A stretch of DNA of 48,165 nucleotides from Candidatus Heimdallarchaeota archaeon (GCA_030614005.1 JAUWKS010000024.1:1-48165); one strand, 5' to 3'; positions 1-8,128 are shown, counted from the first letter of the stretch. Numbers and translations: made by a program. The notes: generated by a model from the letters alone, not told the origin.

Positions 1-182
1 AGAACTATTCCAAGTCCTTCTGCTTCTTTAGGTAGAAGATCAGACCAAACTAAATCGGTCCTAACTCTTGGTTTGGATGGGGGTAATGTAAGTATTGGAA
101 CCCACTCTCTTGGAGTAGTTACTTCTAAAGGAAACTTTTGAGTTGCTTTGGTTCGTTTATTAAAATTATTTATTTTAGTCAT
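1..182 (-). CDS. Partial unknown protein, third gene of the Cas1 operon
   Basis: Only the first 60 codons are inside the window; the frame is open to the left edge. The ATG at 182-180 is preceded by a good AGGTGA Shine-Dalgarno-like site, and the start lies 13 nt past the stop of the Cas1-domain gene, so it is probably co-transcribed. The visible peptide begins MTKINNFNKRTKATQK and is basic, then rich in proline and tryptophan (TPREWVPILTLPPSKP). I do not recognise a family. Its position makes it a likely functional partner of the Cas1-domain protein, but nothing in the visible part shows how. Confidence 0.55.
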   Translation of the reverse strand, partial: MTKINNFNKRTKATQKFPLEVTTPREWVPILTLPPSKPRVRTDLVWSDLLPKEAEGLGIV

Positions 183-195
183 GTAATTCACCTGT

Positions 196-3100
196 TTAAC
201 TGAAATATTGTTTGTAAATCTCCAAGTGCTCTATAATGCAGTTCAAAATTCGCAGCAAATTTCTCGGAGGGGACCAATCTAACCAAAAACTGTTTTGCTT
301 TATCTGCTGCGAGTGATTAATCGCTTCCAAAGCAGCAATTAGATTGATTGTTCTCGTATTGATATGGTCAAAGTTATTTACTAACTCAGGGAGATTTTCA
401 TCTTCTGTAGGAATTCTTCCGATAGAGTATAGTAATTCCTGTACCATTCGGCTAGTGGTGTTCAATTGGTAATAGCATTGCCTGTTAATTTTTTCACGAA
501 TTAATAGCCCCCGAGAAACCATTTGTGAGAGAATTCTTTGGGTTTGGTTTTGCGTCAATTGTAATATTTCTCGAATATGGTTTGTTGAATATTTAGCGAA
601 ATATAGTTCCATCTGAAGAGCATAGGAGAGTAGAACCAATACTATAATCAAACTTCTATCTTGTTCCTTCTTTTGGAATTTAGTTAGCTGTAACTTCTCC
701 CGACCTCGCTTATTATTCCAAGTACGCCATTTCTGCATTGCAAATCCTCGAAACACACTACGAGTTTTTCTAGCAGCGAGTACTCTTTCTTCACTTCCGG
801 CATACAAATCTGCATACTCTGAAGCAAATTTGTTCACTAGGGTGAGATCGCGTTCGATTCCAGAAGGGCATATAACAAAAGGGTTAAAATTAGCTTCTTG
901 AAAACATTGTTTGATTTTTCTCGTACTGAGCTGTTTTTCCAAACGGAATTCTTCAAAATAACTAATAAATGCTTTTCTAAAAATTGCTAAATAGTGCTCG
1001 AATGCTTGGAGAAAGGGAATAGTTTTTCCGTGATAATACACTGGGAGTGAAACTGCTGCTGTGATTAGTTGTTTGATCTTCTTTTGTGCGTTGTTTTTTA
1101 TTCGATAGACCTCTTGTCCTTTTTGTCCTAGCACGAGTGAACAATCATCAATAGTGAGCACTCCTGCTTGCATTGCTTCAAACATAGTTATCAAAGCTAG
1201 CACTCGCACTGGTTCGATAAGATCAAAATATAACCCAAGATTGTCTATATCTGACTTTGTTCGTCTTTTATGGAATAATCCCGCACCCATAAGAGCAGGC
1301 TCAAGACCAATCTTTCTAAACACTTCATCAATTTCTGAGCGGAAGCCCCTAATAAACTGATTAAGGATCACATCTAACGGTGCATATGCATGACTTGTTT
1401 TCCGACTAAAGGAAAGGAACATATCCTTAACTAACCGTGAGGTAACTCTCCCACGCGTCCAGAGACCAACCTTTGCTCCTTCATCTTTGAGCAATTCAAA
1501 GAAAAATCTGTTACTTTGTGCTTCCAGTTGCATGCCATAATAACGAGAGCGTACTCCTCCTGCAACCTTAATTTGTAAATCAATCATCTCGAATAACTGA
1601 CGGTTAATATGTTCATTCGGGAATTCTTTTCTCAGGTTTGTTTTTCTGAGGTATAACCCTCCGCCAATATTTGATAGATGTCTAGCTTGTAAAAAGGACT
1701 GATTGAATGTTTTCTTCTCACCTAGATAGGAAATCACTGTTTGCAAGAATTGGTATTGTTCTTTAGTGAATGGTTTTTCTCGGGATGATTCACTCGATAA
1801 GCTCCTTTTTGATTTTTTCTCTTTTGTTTTTGCTCTACTAATAGTGTAGTGATATTTTTCTGGTTCAAATTCTGCTAATGTTAATAGGAATTTCTCTATT
1901 CTTTTGTAGCGTTTCCCCGAAAAGAAAATATATTGTACTTTTTCAAGTGGTATTTCATTTTTGCAGATAGTAAGAACGAATGTTTTGTCACTCTTCCTTT
2001 CTAACTTTATATTTTCATTGTCATAGATTACAAAAGCATACGAAGGATCTTTTTCCAACAATACTTGTGGGATTGACCCTGCTATTTGATAATAGAGCAT
2101 CCTAAGAAAATGACGATGTTCTGTTTGAATAGTTATGCTTTCTTCATTTTTCTTGAAATAAACTGTGGAACACTTTGGACAACTAACACGTTTGCGAGGA
2201 AAGAATAATTGCTCCTCAGAACCGAACTCTTCTATTTTTTCTTGGCAAGAGCAACAATGGAAAACAGTTTTCTTTGTTTGTCCGAGGAAGTATGAATCAG
2301 CTATTTTTCTCATTTTTAGTGAGAGTTTTTGGATGTTGATAGTAAATCTAACCTTACTGAGAGCTGAATTAAAATCAGCTAAATCTTTGTGGTACTTGCA
2401 CGCTGTTGCCTCTGGTCTAATGGAGCTTTTAGCATAGTTATAATAGTCGCTTGGTACTAGGCTTGGATTGTATGCTTGGAGAAGACGTAGGAGTAAGCAG
2501 GTCTTGAATCGCTTATTATAGCACATACAATTCTCACAAGTTTTCGTTAGAAATGGAAATTTAGTAAATAATTCAAGAGTACCATACTTGAGTTCGGAAC
2601 TACCACTGTTATCGAAAATTTTTAGTGATGTAAGCAAGCCTTCCGCTTTGAAATTTTCCAACTCCTTTTTTGTTTTTTGAAAGTCAAGGTGAAATTTTAG
2701 ACTTGTTTGCTTTACAGTTATAGGTTCATACCCCGCAGATTTTAGCATTGCTTCGCTTCTTTTTTCTTCCCAGGTTCTTTTCTTGTTCTTTTTGTAACTT
2801 TTCAATCGCTGAAAGAATAAGTAAGCATTGGTTTCCATAAGCTTCTCAAAGGCACCCAGTAATTGTATAGATGCAAAACTGGTATAATCTTTGATTATAA
2901 ATCCGAATTCTCTCTCAATAAATTGATCGTAAACATCAAAGGAATCATTAACGAAAGAATCTAAATCCTTCTGCTCACTCTGTTCTGGTAATACCTGAAA
3001 GTCTACATTTTCTAGACCAATTAATAGACAGTAAAATCGAATGATCTCTTCGAGAGATAATTTTGCGCTTGCTTTGATCCGTTTATACAAACAACCTGCT

Positions 3101-3570
3101 AGTTTGTTCAAAAAGGACGAAAACCCGAGCTCTATTCCAGCAATATTAGAGGTGGCAACAAGAACTGCTTCACCTAGTCCTGTAAGATAGTATTTGCTAT
3201 CTTTCTTCTTCTCTACTAATGGAAGAAAAGGAGTGGATTCAGCCGGTTCTTGCCAAGAGATAGTGGTTTTTATCGAATTGCTTTCTGTGTGCCCATAGAT
3301 GGTGTGCGATACTCCCTTGGTAAATAAATTTAATATTTGAATAAGTTTTATCTGAATTCGTTTATCGATTTTTATTTTTCGTTTTTCTATTTTATTTTTG
3401 CAATCTTCATTGTTCCTTGCCAATTCTGGATAGATATTGTTACTAAATAGATGCAGCTTGTATGTTATAGTCTCTTGAATTTTCCTTCGTAAATCAGCGG
3501 CACTTTTTCTTCCACGAAAGAGCTCACCAAAGATGAAAAATTGATAATGTTCATCTGATAAATTTGGCAA
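196..3570 (-). CDS. Giant Cas1-domain integrase fused to Cys-rich N-terminal region and C-terminal winged helix
   Basis: This is a 1,124-aa protein. Residues ~508-850 have the two-part Cas1 organisation. A beta-rich N-lobe includes the typical segment NEIPLEKVQYIFFSG (~538-552). A helical lobe carries the expected catalytic residues: E683 in GMQLEAQSNRFFF, H767 in GAGLFHKRR and E786 in YFDLIEPVR, so the metal site looks intact. Upstream lie two cysteine clusters: C345/C348/C358/C391, and a ribbon C439-C440-x-C442 ... C464-x2-C467. Residues ~985-1045 look like a winged helix (STNHIREILQLTQNQTQRIL), as in casposases. The remainder (1-340, 850-980) is unrecognised. Stand-alone Cas1 is usually 300-420 aa. 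No Cas2, Cas4 or CRISPR array is seen. The start is TTG with no clear Shine-Dalgarno, and the frame is continuous with the upstream ORF except for one TAG. Cas1 assignment is by motif reading; casposon, CRISPR or other role is undetermined. Confidence 0.8.
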   Translation of the reverse strand: MPNLSDEHYQFFIFGELFRGRKSAADLRRKIQETITYKLHLFSNNIYPELARNNEDCKNKIEKRKIKIDKRIQIKLIQILNLFTKGVSHTIYGHTESNSIKTTISWQEPAESTPFLPLVEKKKDSKYYLTGLGEAVLVATSNIAGIELGFSSFLNKLAGCLYKRIKASAKLSLEEIIRFYCLLIGLENVDFQVLPEQSEQKDLDSFVNDSFDVYDQFIEREFGFIIKDYTSFASIQLLGAFEKLMETNAYLFFQRLKSYKKNKKRTWEEKRSEAMLKSAGYEPITVKQTSLKFHLDFQKTKKELENFKAEGLLTSLKIFDNSGSSELKYGTLELFTKFPFLTKTCENCMCYNKRFKTCLLLRLLQAYNPSLVPSDYYNYAKSSIRPEATACKYHKDLADFNSALSKVRFTINIQKLSLKMRKIADSYFLGQTKKTVFHCCSCQEKIEEFGSEEQLFFPRKRVSCPKCSTVYFKKNEESITIQTEHRHFLRMLYYQIAGSIPQVLLEKDPSYAFVIYDNENIKLERKSDKTFVLTICKNEIPLEKVQYIFFSGKRYKRIEKFLLTLAEFEPEKYHYTISRAKTKEKKSKRSLSSESSREKPFTKEQYQFLQTVISYLGEKKTFNQSFLQARHLSNIGGGLYLRKTNLRKEFPNEHINRQLFEMIDLQIKVAGGVRSRYYGMQLEAQSNRFFFELLKDEGAKVGLWTRGRVTSRLVKDMFLSFSRKTSHAYAPLDVILNQFIRGFRSEIDEVFRKIGLEPALMGAGLFHKRRTKSDIDNLGLYFDLIEPVRVLALITMFEAMQAGVLTIDDCSLVLGQKGQEVYRIKNNAQKKIKQLITAAVSLPVYYHGKTIPFLQAFEHYLAIFRKAFISYFEEFRLEKQLSTRKIKQCFQEANFNPFVICPSGIERDLTLVNKFASEYADLYAGSEERVLAARKTRSVFRGFAMQKWRTWNNKRGREKLQLTKFQKKEQDRSLIIVLVLLSYALQMELYFAKYSTNHIREILQLTQNQTQRILSQMVSRGLLIREKINRQCYYQLNTTSRMVQELLYSIGRIPTEDENLPELVNNFDHINTRTINLIAALEAINHSQQIKQNSFWLDWSPPRNLLRILNCIIEHLEIYKQYFS

Positions 3571-3594
3571 AGAATTTCTAAATGGGTTGTTGTT

Positions 3595-4302
3595 CTATGT
3601 TCTCTGCCCTTCCTGACATCGAAAGAAAAGACAATTCTCAACTTTGAGCAAGTATTTGTATTCCTCTTGAGTAAGCTCTGGAAACTGAGCACTATCCAGA
3701 AGAAAGGAAAACTGAGGTCTTCGACACTTATGTCGGTGAAGCCCACCAATAATGACATCTAAATCAATAACCTCGTCTTGGCATCTGTATTTAGTTAGCG
3801 GATTAAGAAAGACAATTTGTTCTGTCGTTGGACAGACTTTGTTCACCACTAAATCTCTTAGTTTTTTATAGGTTAACAGAATAAAATCTGCAGTAGTATG
3901 GTTCTGAGATTTAAAGTCCTTGTCAATTTCATCCTTCAAATTATAGATCATATTATAGAGCTTACAACTAGTAGCGTATTTGGTTAATTCTTGTAGTAAT
4001 GCTTCCCCATCTTTCTTTGACTTTACAACAATAAAGACCGGAAATGGAGTGTGTTTTCTCAGAGCTAATATTCGACGAACAGTAAGAGAAACAAGAGTTG
4101 GATTAAGACAACGTTTTTTTGGTTGATAGTTTTTACAAATTAAAGCAAGACTTTTGTCATTTAGCACTAGTAATTTTTGCTCTTCTGTAGTTAAGTCCGT
4201 TAATACAGGGTCATCTAACAATTTTCCTTGCTCTAATATAGAAGTAATACCTAAGGAAAGGCAAAGAGGGATGCTCTTTTTCGGGAATGTTTCTGTACTC
4301 AT
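3595..4302 (-). CDS. Helicase-C-like protein (possible N-terminal part of the Cas1 fusion)
   Basis: This 235-aa ORF starts at ATG 4302. Residues ~85-175 read like a RecA-fold domain 2 of an SF2 helicase: a strand plus helix FPVFIVVKSKKDGEALLQEL, then FILLTYKKLRDLV, then QIVFLNPL. There is no Walker A, DEAD box or arginine finger, so it would not be an active helicase alone. The stop is TAG at 3597-3595. Reading on in the same frame gives eight sense codons and then the 1,124-aa Cas1 ORF, so the two may be one 1,368-aa protein split by an amber codon or joined by read-through. The family call is weak; that it belongs to the Cas1 operon is strong. Confidence 0.6.
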   Translation of the reverse strand: MSTETFPKKSIPLCLSLGITSILEQGKLLDDPVLTDLTTEEQKLLVLNDKSLALICKNYQPKKRCLNPTLVSLTVRRILALRKHTPFPVFIVVKSKKDGEALLQELTKYATSCKLYNMIYNLKDEIDKDFKSQNHTTADFILLTYKKLRDLVVNKVCPTTEQIVFLNPLTKYRCQDEVIDLDVIIGGLHRHKCRRPQFSFLLDSAQFPELTQEEYKYLLKVENCLFFRCQEGQRT

Positions 4303-4376
4303 TATATCAACTCACAAAGGAGGGGTAGCTCTTCCAATAACCGGAAGATATCTCTCTGTATTCTTTTTGTCGGTTT

Positions 4377-4386
4377 TATTTATAAA
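4377..4386 (-). promoter_or_regulatory. Candidate TATA box for the Cas1 operon
   Basis: On the minus strand this reads TTTATAAATA, 75-84 nt upstream of the ATG at 4302. A second TATA-like CTTATAAAG lies at 4408-4416. Either fits an archaeal promoter with a leader of roughly 50-80 nt. No start site can be proven from sequence. Confidence 0.4.
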
Positions 4387-4508
4387 GAGCTAAAAAACGC
4401 CCTTTTCCTTTATAAGCGGCAGAAAAAACGACATTCCTTTCTGATTATAATAGAAATTGTGTTTACTACTTTTTTTTATTTAAAATTACTTGTTTCTCAA
4501 TAGTTTTT

Positions 4509-4578
4509 CGCACAAGTGCGCCCGAAGGGTTGACTTCCGTAGGAAGGCAGATAGCACTATGCGAATCGGCTCCGAGCC
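4509..4578 (-). ncRNA. Compact hairpin-rich block, candidate structured RNA
   Basis: Within 70 bases of otherwise AT-rich intergenic DNA there are five consecutive inverted repeats: 4509-4520 (CGCAC/GTGCG), 4521-4529 (CCC/GGG), 4534-4546 (CTTCC/GGAAG), 4551-4560 (ATAG/CTAT) and 4568-4578 (GGCT/AGCC). Read on the minus strand, the second becomes CCC-UUCG-GGG-like with a cUUCGg tetraloop, which favours transcription in that direction, that is, downstream of the LAGLIDADG gene. The block is clearly more GC-rich than its flanks. It could be a guide-like RNA or end structure of a mobile element (omegaRNA-like), or a REP-like palindrome cluster. I do not recognise a known RNA family. Confidence 0.5.
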
Positions 4579-4610
4579 AGAGCATTGAAAGAACAATCAA
4601 TATTTTACAA

Positions 4611-6233
4611 CTATACTTTCAAATGAAAGAATTCCTTGACAAATGAATACAAAACTGTATTGTAAAATCTCCTCCCTTTAGGGATAGGGAGTGAAAAATA
4701 ATTACAAAATCTCTTTTTATAGTCTTTTAATAATTGATTTTGCTTGCCAATAAAAAAGAAATAGTTATTTTTGTTCAATTGTATTCCTTGTAACATTGTT
4801 AAAAGTACATCATTTGGTTGTGTATCCAATACACAAGTAGAATTAGTTGATTGAAAAGTTAATTTCTGATTTTCTGTGAAAAATCGTTGGAATGAATAAT
4901 TTGTTTGTATAAAAAAACGCTTGAGAAAGGAAATCGGTATCGCAGTAGCATTCCGTTCATATTGTGAAACCAAACTTTGAGTAATACGAAAGTTTTTAGC
5001 TAGTTCTTTTTGTGTTTGAGTACCGCGTAATGTTTTCAGAAACCCCCCTAACCCTCTAATGCTTATATGTGGTAGTTTTGTATAATCAAAAAAACCATCT
5101 AGTAATTTATCTTCTTTAAAAGCAAGAACCTGTCCTTTCCAGAACCCTTCCTTCAATAAAGTATGTGGTCGAGGAGAAAAACGATTAATTTTTCTTGCTA
5201 GAATTGTCTTTATCTCTGCTTGTTTTTGCGGATGAGCTGTTCCCACTAAATCAGTAAAGTCTTTCCTTGATCGCCCTAAAATACTGACACTATAGGTTAT
5301 ACCTCCAAAAACTTCTTGTTGGTAGTTCTGAAACGTGATATTATGTTGTTGTAGAAATGTCTCAAAGTCTGTAATCAATCTCCGGGAGGCAGAACCAAAT
5401 AATATTGTTGATTTGTAACTTCCATCTGCATCCATTAATCCTCGCCAGAACGCACATCTCATTACTTTATCCGTTTGAAACAAAAACGGTTCGCATAGTG
5501 AAGGATATTTCCGTTCATTTATCGGTTGTCCCGAAAGAAAATTAAAAAACCGAACGATCCATTTACCAAGTATATTTATATTCCAAGCTTGAGCATTTTT
5601 CTGAGGAAAAAACTCAATATTTGATTGGAAATTCTCTTCCAATAACTTCTCTAGATTCTCTATATGCTCTTTTGAATTATCAATGATATTAATAAAATAC
5701 TCTGCGAGATGACCATCACCCATGATAACTCCTACTAAATAAGCAATGTCTTCGGTAAGAAATAGAGGTAGCTGAAAACCTTCTCCTCGTGCAGATTGAA
5801 ACTGGATATATTGTTTTCCTTGAAAGAATCTTTCCCAAGAGGGAAACAACCGGAAAAGAGGAAAGGGGATGCGTTGTTGCTCTTCCAGATAGGAAATGAT
5901 CTTTTGTTGCCAAATACGAATGGACTTATTGTAATTAGAATTCAAAAAATAATGATGAGCTTTTTCTGCGAGAGCAAGAGAATGCTTCCTAATGACGGTA
6001 ACAATATTTGTGTCTAGGAGAATATACGGAAAGGATTGCAGTATTCGTTCTCCGGAAACAAAATCGTTCTTTCGGATCATAAAAGAATAAAGCTGGAATT
6101 GAGCATTAGCTGTAAAAATCTTCTCTCTTTGACCACTCTCTATAATGTCATTTGTTGCTAACCAAGTATTCGGGATAAGAGGTTCAGGGTCAACTAGTAA
6201 TGGATCCGTTCGCCAATTGAGAAAATCTTGCAT
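4611..6233 (-). CDS. Free-standing LAGLIDADG homing endonuclease with Xre-type HTH
   Basis: The protein has two LAGLIDADG motifs, YLVGVIMGDG (~167-176) and FWRGLMDADG (~264-273, counted from the upstream ATG at 6239), ~97 residues apart. That is the monomeric two-repeat form, with an acidic residue in each motif (MGDG, DADG). Residues ~403-432 form an Xre/Cro-like helix-turn-helix (TQKELAKNFRITQSLVSQYE). The ~160-aa N-terminal region and ~100-aa C-terminal region are unrecognised. ATG 6233 is preferred over 6239 because AGGAG then lies eight bases upstream. It is not inside a host gene and shows no intein splice-junction residues (no N-terminal Cys/Ser block, no C-terminal His-Asn), so it is a free-standing mobile endonuclease. 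The stop is TAG, followed two codons later by TAA. The hairpin block lies just downstream. Confidence 0.8.
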   Translation of the reverse strand: MQDFLNWRTDPLLVDPEPLIPNTWLATNDIIESGQREKIFTANAQFQLYSFMIRKNDFVSGERILQSFPYILLDTNIVTVIRKHSLALAEKAHHYFLNSNYNKSIRIWQQKIISYLEEQQRIPFPLFRLFPSWERFFQGKQYIQFQSARGEGFQLPLFLTEDIAYLVGVIMGDGHLAEYFINIIDNSKEHIENLEKLLEENFQSNIEFFPQKNAQAWNINILGKWIVRFFNFLSGQPINERKYPSLCEPFLFQTDKVMRCAFWRGLMDADGSYKSTILFGSASRRLITDFETFLQQHNITFQNYQQEVFGGITYSVSILGRSRKDFTDLVGTAHPQKQAEIKTILARKINRFSPRPHTLLKEGFWKGQVLAFKEDKLLDGFFDYTKLPHISIRGLGGFLKTLRGTQTQKELAKNFRITQSLVSQYERNATAIPISFLKRFFIQTNYSFQRFFTENQKLTFQSTNSTCVLDTQPNDVLLTMLQGIQLNKNNYFFFIGKQNQLLKDYKKRFCNYFSLPIPKGRRFYNTVLYSFVKEFFHLKV

Positions 6234-6352
6234 GATCATTCTCCTAGTAAATAGTAAGAAATTGTACTTTTAAAGGCATCTTTGTTTAGCTGTTCGAAAA
6301 ACTAAAAGATTAAGTATTCTTTTAAATAAAGGATAATACTTTCAGTCATCTC

Positions 6353-6381
6353 TTTAGCTAAATGAAATATATTTAGCTAAA
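6353..6381. promoter_or_regulatory. Tandem palindromes TTTAGCTAAA, candidate operator
   Basis: The perfect 10-bp palindrome TTTAGCTAAA occurs at 6353-6362 and again at 6372-6381, centre to centre 19 bp apart (about two helical turns). It lies between the divergent LAGLIDADG gene (start 6233) and the TnpB gene (start 6403). The spacing and symmetry fit a dimer-binding operator; the HTH of the neighbouring endonuclease is an obvious but unproven candidate. It could instead be part of the TnpB element left end. Confidence 0.45.
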
Positions 6382-6402
6382 CAATAACAGTATGAAGAAA
6401 AA

Positions 6403-7902
6403 ATGCTCTCAAAAGAACAACGCCTCACAAGAAAAGCATACAAAACACTATTAGCTGATTTGCCAAAGGACGAACTAGAAAAAGCATTAGAACAAATAGG
6501 GCAGATAACAAAACCAGAAGCAAAGAAAAAACCATTACTGCTAACCACTAAAGTAAAGATCCACCCAACACCAGAACAAGAAAAGGTTCTCTGGGTACTA
6601 GCAGAAAACTGTCGGTTAATACATTACTTTGCTAATAAAGAGCGAAAAGAATGGTGGGATAAAAATGAGCATTTACCCAAAAAGAAACAAGATAAAAAGA
6701 ATAGACCGACCTATCACAAGCAGTCAGCACAATTGCCAAAATTAAAAAAGCAATATCCCAGATACAAACAGAACTATGCCAAAACTTTGCAAGAAACACT
6801 CAAACAATTAGAAGCGGATTACAAATCATTTTTTGCATTAAGAAGGAATGTCGATTCAGATGCCAAACCTCCCCGCTTCAAAGGAAAGAAATATTTTACT
6901 ACTATCCACTATAACCAGAGCGGATTCAAGATTGAAGGGAATAAGATTACTTTTAGCCATTTTTATCCAACGAAGGAAACAAAAGAGGTAGATTTAACTT
7001 TTGAGATGGAAGGGAAATTGACTTTCAATGGTAAGCTGGTCAAGCAAGCAACCCTCTTTCAAAAGCACAAGACTAAAGAGTTTTTCTTAGCGATCATTTA
7101 CGAAGAGGAAACACCAACCTACTATGACAATGGCATCTATCAGACAATAGACCTCGGAGTAATCAACCTTGTTGCAGCAACGAATAGCCATGCAGGAAAG
7201 TCATTTATAATCAAAAACAAGCGCGTGGACAAATATTGGCAACGAAAAATAGAGGAAATACAAGGTAAACGGGATCATTGTAAAAAATACTCTAATCGAT
7301 GGCATTGGCTCAATAACAAAATGTGGAAAATGATACGAAAACAAGCAAACCAGTTTAAAGATTTTCAGCACAAAATAAGCAAACAAGTGGTCGAGAACTC
7401 CAGAGCAAACACGATTATCATTGGTGATCTGAACGTTAAGGAAATGTCGAAGGGTAAAAAGAGAGATAAAAAGAACGATAAAAGCAGACATAGAACTATG
7501 CAAAGTACTGGTTCCCTTGGTCGCTTCGCTCGATACTTAACCTACAAAGCACAACGAGTAGGTAAGAAAGTAATAAGGATCAGTGAACGAGATACAACCA
7601 AACTATGCACCTATTGTATGAATAAGGAGAACAGAGCCCTCTCCGAACGAACTATCAGTTGTGATTGTGGGTTAGTAATAGGTCGAGACACAAGCAGTTC
7701 AGGAACACAAATGCAGCGCTTCCTCGCTTTACTAGCACTATCACAGAAACGCCTTGTGGTCAGGCAACGACTCTTGAAGGAATTTCGAGAGAAGTTTTTT
7801 GCGATACACAGCCAAACGTCAAACGAAAGTTCCTCCTGTATTGGAGTTGGGCGGACTCGCAGCGAATCAAAAGTTAACAGAAACGCTTTAAGCGTTCGTT
7901 AA
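6403..7902 (+). CDS. tnpB: TnpB-family RNA-guided nuclease, probable C-terminal frameshift
   Basis: This IS200/IS605-type TnpB has ~50 extra N-terminal residues before the usual KVKIHPTPEQE start. RuvC-I is QTIDLGV (D250). The RuvC-II position reads IIIGDL, lacking the usual Glu, while an alternative Glu is present at E396 in ISERDTTKLC, as in lineages with a rearranged RuvC glutamate. The zinc finger is C402-x2-C405 ... C420-x-C422, and RuvC-III is GLVIGRD (D429). Around 7699-7703 the family-like sequence moves to the -1 frame: GRDTSSS continues as RNTNAALPRF and ends at 7877. The annotated frame to 7902 is therefore probably an indel product. No TnpA is nearby. The 3' end runs into a strong hairpin, as expected for the element right end and guide RNA. 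Confidence 0.8.
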   Translation: MLSKEQRLTRKAYKTLLADLPKDELEKALEQIGQITKPEAKKKPLLLTTKVKIHPTPEQEKVLWVLAENCRLIHYFANKERKEWWDKNEHLPKKKQDKKNRPTYHKQSAQLPKLKKQYPRYKQNYAKTLQETLKQLEADYKSFFALRRNVDSDAKPPRFKGKKYFTTIHYNQSGFKIEGNKITFSHFYPTKETKEVDLTFEMEGKLTFNGKLVKQATLFQKHKTKEFFLAIIYEEETPTYYDNGIYQTIDLGVINLVAATNSHAGKSFIIKNKRVDKYWQRKIEEIQGKRDHCKKYSNRWHWLNNKMWKMIRKQANQFKDFQHKISKQVVENSRANTIIIGDLNVKEMSKGKKRDKKNDKSRHRTMQSTGSLGRFARYLTYKAQRVGKKVIRISERDTTKLCTYCMNKENRALSERTISCDCGLVIGRDTSSSGTQMQRFLALLALSQKRLVVRQRLLKEFREKFFAIHSQTSNESSSCIGVGRTRSESKVNRNALSVR

Positions 7903-7903
7903 C
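7873..7903 (+). other. Hairpin at the TnpB 3' end (element right end / guide-RNA or terminator)
   Basis: GTTAAC (7873-7878) pairs with GTTAAC (7898-7903), and AACGCTT (7882-7888) pairs with AAGCGTT (7890-7896), around a one-base loop and an AGA/C internal bulge. The structure overlaps the TAA of the frameshift-restored tnpB frame (7875-7877). TnpB elements carry such structure at the right end, where the guide RNA ends, so this may mark the element boundary. A terminator is the alternative, but the downstream T-run is weak. Confidence 0.5.
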
Positions 7904-8128
7904 CAAGATAGACCATAAAACTATTCAAAGTGAAATATTTTGATTATAAACTACTTCAATAAATAATTTTCAAACTAAAGATAAACTCACCTCGTTAGCC
8001 TACGAAAATATTACAAAACAGATGGTTTACTGTTTGTTTTCTCTATTCGGATAGCAATCGGATAATAACTTATTAAAAGAGTCAATCTTGAATGAAAGAG
8101 AGTATAGTAAAATTTTGAGGAGATTTTC

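Noticed and set aside
1154..1360. Plus-strand ORFs inside the Cas1 gene and similar small ORFs opposite other genes
   Set aside because: Antisense shadows of real coding sequence with no start signals or family features.
3595..3597. Genome-wide reassignment of TAG to pyrrolysine
   Set aside because: Cdc48, the CopD-like gene, the LAGLIDADG gene and the acyltransferase-like gene end at TAG at the family-expected place or with another stop within a few codons, so TAG acts as a stop here.
4611..6233. LAGLIDADG gene as an intein
   Set aside because: No splice-junction residues at either end and no host protein sequence flanking it.
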